DNA from: Streptomyces noursei
GTDB taxonomy: Bacteria > Actinomycetota > Actinomycetes > Streptomycetales > Streptomycetaceae
Length of the DNA stretch: 64,000 nt
Assembly (NCBI RefSeq): GCF_016917755.1
Contig: NZ_CP070326.1
Span: forward strand, 7,812,001-7,876,000
Direction: 5' to 3'
Each line of letters opens with the position of its first letter. Within the stretch, counting starts at the first letter, position 1. Below the pieces are notes generated by a model, which was not told where the DNA came from, made no database searches, and saw only the letters and a list, made by a program, of their open reading frames with translations. The position numbers and the translations under genes are program-made. Positions 43,415 to 51,435 of the stretch are shown here, in pieces.

Positions 43415-44140
43415 CTAGGCCGTGAGTCGGGCCGCCAGGCCGTCGAGGACCCGGTCGAGCCCGTACGCGAAGTTGTCGTCACGGATCCGCTGCGGATGCA
43501 CGTCCTGTTGGGCGGAGCTTCCCGCGCGCAGCCGGGGGTGCTCCTGTGTGGCCTCGTCGAAGGCCGGTCGCAGGCCCGCCACCCACTCCTGCTCGGTCTG
43601 GCCGCTGCGGGCGATCACCGAGAGGTACGCGGCCTCGGCGGTCGCGATCCCGATGACGTACGCCATGAGCGTGGCCATGGCCTGGTCCATCTCGTCCGCG
43701 GGGAAGCCCGCCGCCTCGAACTGCGCGAGCAGCGCCGACGACATCCGCATGGCGTTCGGGCCGATGTGGACGAGGCCGACCTGACCCAGTTCGGGGGCGA
43801 TCCACGGGTGGCGCAGGGTCATGGCCCGCAGTTCGGTGGCGGTGTGGGTGACGGCCGTCCGCCACCGGGTCCCGTCGACGACGGTCGGTACGTCCGGTTC
43901 GCCGTAGACGTCGTCCACGACCAGCTCGATCAGCTCGTCCTTGTTGGCCACGTGTCGGTACAAGGAGGTGGCGGCCGTGCCCAGGCGGGTGCCGAGCTTG
44001 CGCATGCTGAGCTCCTCGACGCCCTCCGCGTCCAGCAGGCGGATCGCTTCGGCGACGATCTGCTCGCGGGTCAGGTGTTCCCGTTGCCGGGGGCGCGGCC
44101 GGGTCCACACCGAGGTGGTCGGCTTCTCGTCGTTCGGCAT
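43415..44140 (-). CDS. TetR-family regulator (TetR_C domain)
   Basis: A 241-residue regulator. The HTH is IVAEAIRLLDAEGVEELSMR followed by KLGTRLGTAATSLYRHVANK and DELIELVVDDVYGE, typical of the TetR group with a TetR_C ligand domain (LRHPWIAPELGQVGLVHIGP). ATG 44140 (MPNDEKPTTS) has a GAGGG site 6 bases upstream; GTG/ATG further up would add a basic lead. It is divergent from the second serine hydrolase and shares an upstream region full of GTACGCA half-sites, so it probably represses itself and that hydrolase. Confidence 0.86.
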   Translation of the reverse strand: MPNDEKPTTSVWTRPRPRQREHLTREQIVAEAIRLLDAEGVEELSMRKLGTRLGTAATSLYRHVANKDELIELVVDDVYGEPDVPTVVDGTRWRTAVTHTATELRAMTLRHPWIAPELGQVGLVHIGPNAMRMSSALLAQFEAAGFPADEMDQAMATLMAYVIGIATAEAAYLSVIARSGQTEQEWVAGLRPAFDEATQEHPRLRAGSSAQQDVHPQRIRDDNFAYGLDRVLDGLAARLTA

Positions 44141-44206
44141 GCGGCCCTCGTTCCTTTTCGTCCCGTGTCGTCCCACGTCCGTCGTCCCCTCACGTTAGCG
44201 CACGCC

Positions 44207-44272
44207 GTACGCACCTTGCGTACAGCGTTACTTCGTGCGTACAGTGTTCACATCGGGAGAACGACGTACGCA
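44207..44272. promoter_or_regulatory. GTACGCA / TGCGTAC operator cluster
   Basis: A 17-bp palindrome GTACGCA-CCT-TGCGTAC lies at 44207-44223. Two further half-sites follow: TGCGTAC at 44236-44242 and GTACGCA at 44266-44272. The cluster fills the space between the divergent TetR (44140) and serine hydrolase (44289) starts, as expected for a local repressor. Confidence 0.65.
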
Positions 44273-44288
44273 TCGAAGGGGAGTCGAC

Positions 44289-45743
44289 ATGTCCGAGAAC
44301 GTGAGTTGGGACGCGCAGGGCAACTGGGAGGCCAAGGGCGACTGGGGGACCAGGGACTCGACGGGCAAGAAGCTGGACCTCGCCCACTGGCAGAGCCGAC
44401 TGGACGCACTGCGCGCCGAGCACCACGTTCCGGCCGCGTCCCTCGCGATCCTCGTGGACGGGACGGTCCACGAGCTGGCCAGCGGCGTGCTCCACCGCGG
44501 CACGGGCGTCACCGCGACGACCGACTCGGTCTACCAGATGGGCTCGATCGCCAAGATCTACACCGCCACCCTGATCATGCGGCTCGTCGATGCGGGTCAA
44601 CTGGACCTGGACGCGCCGGTCGTGGACGTGCTGCCGGAGTTCTCGGTCGCCGACCCCGAGGCCACCAGGTCCATCACCACGCGCCAACTGCTCAGCCACA
44701 CAAGCGGTCTCACCTGCGACTTCACCTACGACAGCGGGCGCGGCGACGACTGCCTCGCCAAGTACGTCGAGGCCGCCAAGGACGTGGCGCTCGACTGCCC
44801 GCCCGGCACCGCGATCTCCTACAGCGGCATCGGGTACAACGTGCTCGGCCGGATCATCGAGGTGGTCACGGGCAAGGTCTGGGACGAGGCCCTCAAGGAC
44901 CTGCTCCTCACCCCGCTCGGCCTCACGCACACCATGACGCTTCCCGAGGAGGCGCTGCGGTTCCGTGCGGCGATGGGGCACCTGGGCGAAGCGGGCCAGG
45001 ATCCGGACCCGGCACCGTCCTGGGACCTGATGCCGCGCTCGGCGGGCCCCTACGGCAGGGTCATCGCCACGGCCGGTGACGTCGCACGGCTCGCGCGGAT
45101 GCACCTCGACGGCGGTGTCGCGCAGGACGGCACGCGCGTGCTCTCCGAAGAGACGGTCGCACTGATGCAGCGGCGCGAGGTCGACTCCCCCGACAAGTGG
45201 ACCGTCAGCGCGGACGGTTGGGGCCTGGGCTGGACCCTGTACGACTGGAACGGCGTCCGCGGATACGGGCACGACGGCGCCTCGATCGGGCAGTACGGCT
45301 ATCTGCGCGTGGTGCCCTCGGCGGGTGTCGCGGTCGCGCTGCTCACCAACGGCGGCGGTGCGCGCGAACTGTACGCGGCGCTCTACCGCGAACTCCTGGC
45401 CGAGCTGGCCGGGGTGACGATGCCGGAGCCCTTCGCCCCTCCGGCCCAACCGCCCACGGTCGACCTCGCGCCGCTCGTCGGCACCTACCGGCGCGAGGGC
45501 GTGGTCATCACCGTGACCGAGCGGGACGGTGCGGCCCACGCGGTGTACGAGTTCGTCGACGGCATGAAGGACTTCTCCGAGCCCCTGGAAATAGACCTGG
45601 TCCCGGTGACGGAGACGGTCTTCGCGGGCACCGGGGTGGGCGCGGCGTTCAGCCAGGACTACATGCCGGTGGTCTTCTCCACGCTGGAGGACGGCACAGC
45701 CTGCGTCTACATCGGCATGCGCTGCGGCCCCAAGGTCGCGTAG
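44289..45743 (+). CDS. Serine beta-lactamase-like hydrolase, copy 2
   Basis: A 484-residue paralog of the hydrolase at 33888-35399. S-x-x-K is S86-I-A-K89 (QMGSIAKIYTA); the second motif reads Y-S-G (ISYSGIGYNVLGR) in place of Y-S-N, and GHDGAS stands where the KTG triad lies in beta-lactamases. The protein starts MSENVSWDAQ, nearly the same as copy 1, then has a short repeat-like GNWEAKGDWG lead. No signal peptide is seen. AAGGGGAG lies 5 bases before ATG 44289. Substrate (ester, lactone or peptide) is not known. It is followed by a strong terminator, so it is transcribed alone, under the divergent TetR. Confidence 0.88.
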   Translation: MSENVSWDAQGNWEAKGDWGTRDSTGKKLDLAHWQSRLDALRAEHHVPAASLAILVDGTVHELASGVLHRGTGVTATTDSVYQMGSIAKIYTATLIMRLVDAGQLDLDAPVVDVLPEFSVADPEATRSITTRQLLSHTSGLTCDFTYDSGRGDDCLAKYVEAAKDVALDCPPGTAISYSGIGYNVLGRIIEVVTGKVWDEALKDLLLTPLGLTHTMTLPEEALRFRAAMGHLGEAGQDPDPAPSWDLMPRSAGPYGRVIATAGDVARLARMHLDGGVAQDGTRVLSEETVALMQRREVDSPDKWTVSADGWGLGWTLYDWNGVRGYGHDGASIGQYGYLRVVPSAGVAVALLTNGGGARELYAALYRELLAELAGVTMPEPFAPPAQPPTVDLAPLVGTYRREGVVITVTERDGAAHAVYEFVDGMKDFSEPLEIDLVPVTETVFAGTGVGAAFSQDYMPVVFSTLEDGTACVYIGMRCGPKVA

Positions 45744-45772
45744 CACGGCCACCACCGCGACAGACTCCCCCA

Positions 45773-45810
45773 CCGGTCCGACGCGGTGTCCGGTCGGACC
45801 GGACCGTTTT
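45773..45810 (+). terminator. Intrinsic terminator after serine hydrolase copy 2
   Basis: CCGGTCCGAC and GTCGGACCGG form a perfect 10-bp stem with a 10-base loop, followed within a few bases by TTTT. It begins 29 bp after the hydrolase stop at 45743. Confidence 0.8.
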
Positions 45811-46278
45811 CCGCGAGCGAACGGGCGTTCTGCGCGAACCGACCGGGCTGTCACCGGCCACGGGCAGCGTGCGGTTGTCGCAGTTCCGAACGCGAGGGGA
45901 CCGGCCATGGGGGCGGGAACGATGGGGTGAGGCGTGCGCCCGGGCCGAGGACGTTGCCGCGAGGGAACACGCCACAGACAGGCATAGCTCGCTCTCGCCG
46001 CCGGCCGGCTCTGACCACCGCGGGGCCCGGGCGCACATGACCTCACGCGCAGCCGCACGGAAACCGCGCTCGTGGGCCTCGCCAGAAGACCGACCGGATC
46101 CGGGGCAAGATCTCCGGCCGCAATCCTGCCCATGAACGTTCCGACCGACGATCCCTCGATCGAGGCATCAGAGCATACGGCCCGCGCATCAGGGCGCACG
46201 CCCCGGAACTCGCGGCCCCGCCTTGCCCCAGGGGCAGCTGCCGGGTCGCGACTTCCGGCCCTCGAATCCGAGGCCGGC
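45811..46278. other. Intergenic stretch, nothing recognised
   Basis: Between the hydrolase terminator and an ATPase-domain scrap. No family motif was found on either strand. Confidence 0.35.
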
Positions 46279-46457
46279 ATGCTGCGTATCGAGGTCGTCA
46301 ATGCGTGCGAGGAGCGGGCATCCGCCTTGGGTACGCGGCCCGGGGAGGTCGAGTCGGGGCGGGCCTGCTGCGGATGGATGTGGCCGCCGGCTCGTGGGGT
46401 GTCATCCCTGGCCCGGCGGGTGGCAAGACGGTGTGGGTGCTGGTGCCGCTCGCCTGA
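46279..46457 (+). pseudogene. RsbW-like HATPase_c_2 C-terminal scrap
   Basis: ATG 46279 starts MLRIEVVNACEERA, like the strand before the G1 region of RsbW-type anti-sigma kinases; after a shift the frame gives LLRMDVAAGSWGVIPGPAGG and KTVWVLVPLA with a stop at 46455-46457. The last block is the family end (GL-L-V-x-x-L-A-x-x-WGV-x-P--GGKTVW). The N box and G1 box are lost. Confidence 0.5.
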
Positions 46458-46733
46458 GGCGCCGGTCACCGACGACTGCCAGCGACGGCCTCCCCCCTTC
46501 CCGCGGCATCTGCCGCCGCTGCCTTGCGCCAGGCAGCGGCGGTGATTTCGGTCGTCTTGGCCGCACGCTCACCCCCAACTCCGTGGCTACATCTCGCTCT
46601 TGAGTGAGCACTCATCGTGACGGAATGGTTGGGTCGCGCTCAGAGCTTCCTGTCGGTCCAGGCGAATCGCCGTCCCTGTGCCGACGCGGTGCCGGACGAG
46701 CATGTCCCCTTCCGAGAAGAGAACGGAGAGGCA

Positions 46734-47333
46734 ATGAAGCTCAGGAACAGTGTCGCGGCCGTCATCGTCGCGTGCGGACTGGCAGTGACCGGCATAGCGG
46801 GAACCGGTGCGGCACAGGCGGCCACGCCGGCCTCCGCGTCGGTCGGCCAGGGGGTGAAGGCGGCGGACCAGCTGTCCCTGCAGCAACTCCTCGACGCGGC
46901 CGCGGACGAGGTCCACATGACGTTCCCGAACGCCACGCTCATGGTGGCAGACGGCAGCTCGCCCAGCGGCAAGACCCAGGACATGTCGCAGGTGACAGAC
47001 TGGCGCCTCGTCTACAACACCGGTGACGGTGCTTCCCGCATCAAGTCCATCGAACTCCACGCCACGCTTGAGGGCGAGATCGACCAGCCGATCTACCACA
47101 CGTCGTCGTGGGGCGGCGTCATGCCGATCACCGACCAGGCCGCCCTGACACCCGACGAGGCGTACGACATCCTCCAGGACGCCGGCCACGGTGACGCCTA
47201 CCAGTACGTCTCACTGGTCAAGCCCCTCGTGGCCCGGCCCCACCTGCAGTACCACTTCTCCAACATCCGCGGCGGCTGCGACGGATACGCGGTGAACGTC
47301 GACGACCTCGCCGTCAACCCCCTCTGCGGCTGA
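46734..47333 (+). CDS. Small secreted protein of unknown function
   Basis: A 199-residue exported protein. The signal peptide is clear: basic MKLRN, hydrophobic SVAAVIVACGLAVTG and an A-Q-A cleavage site after GTGA. The mature part has no membrane segment and ends with two cysteines 19 residues apart (GGC-18-CG) that could form a disulfide. A segment THLEGEID-like acidic region and a DTPDEAY-like helix are not family-diagnostic. GGAGAG lies 5 bases before ATG 46734. It precedes the decarboxylase/S10 genes but is separated from them by a hairpin, so co-transcription is uncertain. Confidence 0.75.
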   Translation: MKLRNSVAAVIVACGLAVTGIAGTGAAQAATPASASVGQGVKAADQLSLQQLLDAAADEVHMTFPNATLMVADGSSPSGKTQDMSQVTDWRLVYNTGDGASRIKSIELHATLEGEIDQPIYHTSSWGGVMPITDQAALTPDEAYDILQDAGHGDAYQYVSLVKPLVARPHLQYHFSNIRGGCDGYAVNVDDLAVNPLCG

Positions 47334-47348
47334 CCGCACACCTCACAC

Positions 47349-47385
47349 AGCGGCGGGGACGGCGTGACCACGCTCCCCCGCCGCT
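47349..47385 (+). terminator. Hairpin between the secreted protein and the decarboxylase
   Basis: AGCGGCGGGG and CCCCGCCGCT form a 10-bp stem with an inner GCGTG/CACGC stem, starting 16 bp after the stop at 47333. It lacks a strong T tract, so it may terminate most transcripts or attenuate expression of the genes that follow. Confidence 0.6.
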
Positions 47386-47464
47386 TCCCAGGCACCGAGA
47401 GCGACCGTTCACGGACACCGGGGTCGTCAACGTCCCCTCAGGCGGCAGGAGACAGGAGAACGTG

Positions 47465-48679
47465 ATGCAGGGCGAGGAACAGTACTCGGACAGCCTCGAC
47501 GAGTTCATCAAGAAGATCACCCTGTGGTACGAGAACGACCACGAGGGTTTCAAGACCATGTACGACGCCGCGGTCAAGAACGTGGTCCCGTACCCGGAAG
47601 ACACCCCTGTCGAGGTCCAATACGACTGGAAGGACCGGGACTTCGACTGCCTGTGTGAGTTCTTCAGGGAGTGGTACGAGTGGCATCCCGGGGTCAACAA
47701 CGGGCTGGACTACATCGAGAAGTTCAGCTGGCTCACCTACGAGAACGACTACGGCATGGTCTTTGCGACCTCGGGCCCGGGGTACAAGATGACCGCCGAC
47801 TTCACGCACCTGCAGGGCCTGCAGATGGACGCGGACACGCCGGAGTCCCAGGAACTCATCGAGGAGTGGGTCAAGGAACTCGGGACGAAGCGTATGGCCG
47901 ACTACCGGCCCGGCCCCTGGAACAGCTTCAACGATTTCTTCATCCGGCAGCTCAAGGACGGTAAGCGGCCGATCGACGCCCAGGGCGACGACAGCGTGGT
48001 GGTCGCCCCGGCGGACTGTGTCATCAACATGATCGTCGACGACCTGACCGAGACCACGCCGATCCCGGTCAAAACGGTGACCATGAACGTCAAGCAGCTG
48101 CTGGAGAACTCCGAGCACGCCCAACGCTTTCTCGGCGGAACCGCGGTGTCCTGCATCCTGATGCCAGACAGCTACCACTGGTATCACTCCCCGGTCAGGG
48201 GTGAGGTGGTGGAGGCCCGCGATGACATCGGCGGCGTCTACTACGGAATGCGGGACTTCCCCGAACTCCTCAACAAGGGAAACGTCGGCTACGGCTACGA
48301 CTACGCGATGTTCGACAACTTCCGCCGGGGATACGTCATCATCAAGACGCGGTACCTGGACGTGGAGGGGAAACCAGACGGCGAAGGGTACGTCGGCGTG
48401 GTGCCCGTCGGCCTCAACTCGATCGCCTCCGTGAATTTCCTGGAGAAGTTCAAGAGCCCGATCAAGCAACCGGTCCCGGTGGAAAAGGGAGAGCAGATCG
48501 GGAACTTCATGTACGGCGGGTCGCTGAACATTCTGCTGTTCGAACCCGGACGGTTCCCCGCCCTGCAGTTGCTCCAGGGCCAGCGCATCGGCGTCCTGGA
48601 GCAACCCAAGCGCACGGCCGGGCTGTTCACCGGCGCCTATCACACGCAGTCCCGACGGCGCCGCCCTCTGGCTCCGTGA
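47465..48679 (+). CDS. Phosphatidylserine decarboxylase-family enzyme (PsiD-like)
   Basis: A 404-residue protein whose C-terminal half is a PSD domain: NSFNDFFIRQLKDGKRPI, SCILMPDSYHWYHSPVRGEV with the H-x-x-H near residue 240, and the self-cleavage motif GNFMYGGSLNILLFE with serine near 353. That serine becomes the pyruvoyl group in this family. The ~150-residue N-terminal extension and soluble character (no membrane helix) differ from membrane PSD and resemble PsiD-type amino acid decarboxylases such as the fungal tryptophan enzyme. ATG 47465 or GTG 47462 starts it, after AGGAGAAC. It is followed after 26 bp by an S10 peptidase gene, so the two form an operon. Predicted product: an amine; the substrate is not known. 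Confidence 0.85.
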   Translation: MQGEEQYSDSLDEFIKKITLWYENDHEGFKTMYDAAVKNVVPYPEDTPVEVQYDWKDRDFDCLCEFFREWYEWHPGVNNGLDYIEKFSWLTYENDYGMVFATSGPGYKMTADFTHLQGLQMDADTPESQELIEEWVKELGTKRMADYRPGPWNSFNDFFIRQLKDGKRPIDAQGDDSVVVAPADCVINMIVDDLTETTPIPVKTVTMNVKQLLENSEHAQRFLGGTAVSCILMPDSYHWYHSPVRGEVVEARDDIGGVYYGMRDFPELLNKGNVGYGYDYAMFDNFRRGYVIIKTRYLDVEGKPDGEGYVGVVPVGLNSIASVNFLEKFKSPIKQPVPVEKGEQIGNFMYGGSLNILLFEPGRFPALQLLQGQRIGVLEQPKRTAGLFTGAYHTQSRRRRPLAP

Positions 48680-48705
48680 TCCCGCTGCCGAACGGAAGGT
48701 GAACC

Positions 48706-50112
48706 GTGTCCTCAGACGACCTCGTCGGGTCGATTCCGGCGAACGTTCCCGACACCCTGCGCATCGACTTCTACACCGGCGACACCAGGAAAGTCCGCTC
48801 CTACTCCGGGCACGTGCACATCGACAGCAAGGACTTCCCCGGAACCAAGAACCACCTGTTCTACTGGTTCTTCGAGAGCCAGACCTGCAACCCCCACGTC
48901 GCGGTCCACGACCAGCAGGAGCTGATCAGCCGGACGCCGCTGCTGATCTGGCTCAACGGCGGGCCCGGCGCCTCCTCGCTGCTGGGTCTGTTCCTGGAGA
49001 ACGGGCCGCTGTCGATCGGCGACGATGCCGCCGGAACCGTATCGGTGAACCCCAACACCTGGAACCAGGAAGCACACGTCGTCTACTGGGACCAGCCCAT
49101 CGGCACCGGATACAGCTACTCCGACGTCGGCGAGTACGTCCAGGACGAGCGCACCCTGGGCCGGATGTTCTGGGAGGGCCTCCAGGAGTTCTTCGCCGCA
49201 CACCCGGAGTACGCGCAATGCCCGGTGTACGTCTGCGGGGAGAGCTACGCCGGCAAGTACGTGCCGACGATCGCCCTGGAGATCGACCAGCAGAACCGCC
49301 GGAAGGCCGGCGGACGGCACATCAACCTGAAGGGCATCGCGGTCGGCAACGGCTGGATCAAACCCGAGCTGTCGCTCCGCGCCATGATCGACTACGTCTA
49401 CACGACCGGGTTCCTCGGCATCAGCCAGCGGGACGCCCTGTACGACGCCCACGCCGACTACCAGGCCGCCCTCGATGCCGGAGAAATGGCGAAGGCCACC
49501 AAGCTCGGCAATGACCTGGTGACCACGACCCTGGCATACGGCGGGAACTTCGACCTCTACGACGTGCGGCGGTGGGACGACTTGCCCATGGGGGCGCTGC
49601 GCGCCTACCTCGACAGCAAGAACGTGAAGGAGTCCCTGCACGTCCCGGCGGGCGTCACCTGGCAGTGCGCCGACAACGAGGGCCCGGTCGCCGAATGGCT
49701 GGTGAACGGCAACATGGCGGACTGCTCCGGGCAGTACGCCGAGGTCCTCGACAAGGGCTACAAGACCCTGCTCTACACCGGGAACTTCGACACCGCCTGC
49801 GGATACCGGAGCACCGAGGTGGTCCTCGACGACCTCATGCGACAGAAGGGCGAACACGCGCACGCGGAATGGCGCAACGCTCCCCGCATGGTCTGGACGC
49901 AGGCGCAGGGGAACCCGAAGGGATTCGTGCGCCACCACAGGAACCTGACGCAGGTCAGCGTGCCTGGCTCCGGACACCAGGTGCCGGCGTTCCAGCCGCA
50001 GATCTGTCGGGAGATGCTCTACAACTGGCTCTTCGATCGCCCCTTCCCCGGCTACGACCCGCAGCAGTCCCTCAAGCACCGCAACGGCACCGGCGGCCTG
50101 CGGAAGGGATGA
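48706..50112 (+). CDS. Serine carboxypeptidase S10-family enzyme
   Basis: A 468-residue S10 protein. The triad is complete: S180 in CGESYAGKYVP, D362 in LYTGNFDTACG and H424 in VPGSGHQVPAF. The oxyanion block reads IWLNGGPGASS with alanine where C is usual (GGPGCSS). No signal peptide is visible (MSSDDLVGSIPANVPDTLRI), which is unusual for this normally secreted family. S10 enzymes remove C-terminal residues, and plant relatives act as acyltransferases using glucose esters. The GTG start at 48706 has GGAAGG 6 bases upstream. Its position 26 bp behind the PSD-like enzyme suggests the two act in one pathway, for example acylating or trimming the amine product. Ends at a strong terminator. Confidence 0.9.
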   Translation: MSSDDLVGSIPANVPDTLRIDFYTGDTRKVRSYSGHVHIDSKDFPGTKNHLFYWFFESQTCNPHVAVHDQQELISRTPLLIWLNGGPGASSLLGLFLENGPLSIGDDAAGTVSVNPNTWNQEAHVVYWDQPIGTGYSYSDVGEYVQDERTLGRMFWEGLQEFFAAHPEYAQCPVYVCGESYAGKYVPTIALEIDQQNRRKAGGRHINLKGIAVGNGWIKPELSLRAMIDYVYTTGFLGISQRDALYDAHADYQAALDAGEMAKATKLGNDLVTTTLAYGGNFDLYDVRRWDDLPMGALRAYLDSKNVKESLHVPAGVTWQCADNEGPVAEWLVNGNMADCSGQYAEVLDKGYKTLLYTGNFDTACGYRSTEVVLDDLMRQKGEHAHAEWRNAPRMVWTQAQGNPKGFVRHHRNLTQVSVPGSGHQVPAFQPQICREMLYNWLFDRPFPGYDPQQSLKHRNGTGGLRKG

Positions 50113-50153
50113 ACACACCCGCACGGCGTCCGACCACCGCCGGTACCGACTGA

Positions 50154-50195
50154 CGGGCCAGGCCGACAGGGAGTTGTCCCTGCCGGCCTGGCCCG
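50154..50195 (+). terminator. Strong intrinsic terminator after the decarboxylase/S10 operon
   Basis: A 19-bp stem with one mismatch and a GTTG loop starts 42 bp after the S10 stop at 50112: left arm 50154-50172 (CGGGCCAGGCCGACAGGGA), right arm 50177-50195. There is no T tract, as is common in Streptomyces, but the stem is unusually long and stable. Confidence 0.75.
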
Positions 50196-50409
50196 ATCCG
50201 TCGCACCGGGGCGCGCGACGGCTACGGACCAGCGCCCGCCACGTGCTCACGACTCCAGACAGGCCCCTCGCCGACGACCTGGAGGTCGGCGGTCAATGCG
50301 TTTCGCCTCCGCATGTGAGAGGCCGGCTGTCCGGTGCATCATGGCTTGACCGTGATGTAAGACTTGCAGCATGGACATGGGGCGCGAGTCACGGTGGGAA
50401 AAGGACGCA

Positions 50410-50625
50410 ATGACGGTGGAGATCGTTTTCGCCCTGGTGACTGCCATCGCGCTGGCTGCGGCGGTCTTCGCCGTCGCTCTGACTCTCACACTGGCCTTTG
50501 GCGTCTCTGGGCCAGCGAAGAAGAGTGTGCTGGTGGGGGGCGCCTTGCTTGGAGCGGCGGCCGGAATGTGGCGGCTGGTCCGGGTGCTGCTCCGGTTTGA
50601 CAAGCGGGCCCGACTGGGCCGCTGA
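50410..50625 (+). CDS. Small two-helix membrane protein
   Basis: A 71-residue protein with a hydrophobic N-terminal helix (VFALVTAIALAAAVFAVALT), a short loop and a second helix (VLVGGALLGAAAGMWRLV), ending in a basic tail RFDKRARLGR. ATG 50410 has AAAAGGACGCA just upstream, while an earlier ATG at 50371 would add an acidic lead. It resembles small uncharacterised Streptomyces membrane proteins. It is alone between a terminator and an IS5 remnant. Confidence 0.55.
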   Translation: MTVEIVFALVTAIALAAAVFAVALTLTLAFGVSGPAKKSVLVGGALLGAAAGMWRLVRVLLRFDKRARLGR

Positions 50626-50662
50626 CTGCGGGCATTTTCCTCAAGGTCGGTAGCCTGCCGGC

Positions 50663-51085
50663 GTGGGGATCGTTGAGCGGCTGGTGCCGGATGGGTTGTG
50701 GCAGTTGTTCCGGCGGGTGGCGCCGGAGGCGCCCTCGCGGCCTGAGGGTGGCGGCCGGCGTTGCCACGGTGACCGGGGGGTGCTGGCGGCGATCGTGTTC
50801 GTGGCGACGTCGGGCTGTACGTGGCAGCAGTTGCCTGCCGCGTCGTTCGGGCCGTCCGGTGCGACGGCCCACGGCAGGTTCACCGAGTGGACGAAGGCCA
50901 GGATGTGAGCCAAGCACCACCGCCCGGTCCTCGACGAAATCGGCTCCTGCGGCGACATGGACCGGTCGAGCTTCCCTGTCGGGATGTCGGGATTCCCAGT
51001 CGGCATCTCGACGGCGAACCTCCACTGCAGCCAGGCCCTGATCCCGCTCGTGAAGGCCAGCAACAACGCTCTGGACACAGGCTGA
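50663..51085 (+). pseudogene. IS5-family transposase remnant
   Basis: The frame opens with VERLVPDGLWQLFRRVAPEA, then RGVLAAIVFVATSGCTWQQL, the DUF4096-like N-terminus of IS5 transposases, and stops at 50908. In another frame VLDEIGSCGDMDRSSF and ISTANLHCSQALIPLVKA follow, the last normally reading NLHDSQAL-PLV with a catalytic-core aspartate. Part of the DDE domain is deleted and the rest is out of frame. Confidence 0.75.
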
Positions 51086-51435
51086 TGGTCTCCCTGCTCT
51101 TCACCGTCTGCGGAGCCATGCTCGTCTCCCGCAGACTCGACACCCCGTCCCTCTACTCCTTACGTCTCCCCCGCCCAGTGACCCCGCTGCGGCTGCCGCA
51201 GGGCGCTGCTCCGGCGGAGTCCGACGGGAGACGCGGAGGGGACACGGAGGAGCTGCCAGGGGTGCCGGTGCGGTCGTCGAAACGCCGTGTGCCGTGTGGA
51301 CACCGGTTGCAGCCGACCGGCCGCCGCCTAGATTGAGTCCATGGGAACGAGCCCCCGCCAGACCTCGTCGACCGCCGACGGGCTCGCGCACGGCTGTGCG
51401 TCGTGCCGGGCGGTACGGCGCGGAAGGAACGGCTG

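Noticed and set aside
44190-46469. Open frame of 759 codons on the minus strand
   Set aside because: Antisense of serine hydrolase copy 2; low-complexity composition caused by GC-rich third positions.
47465-48679. PSD-like enzyme considered as the housekeeping phosphatidylserine decarboxylase
   Set aside because: No membrane anchor, a long N-terminal extension and no adjacent phosphatidylserine synthase gene; context favours a metabolite decarboxylase.
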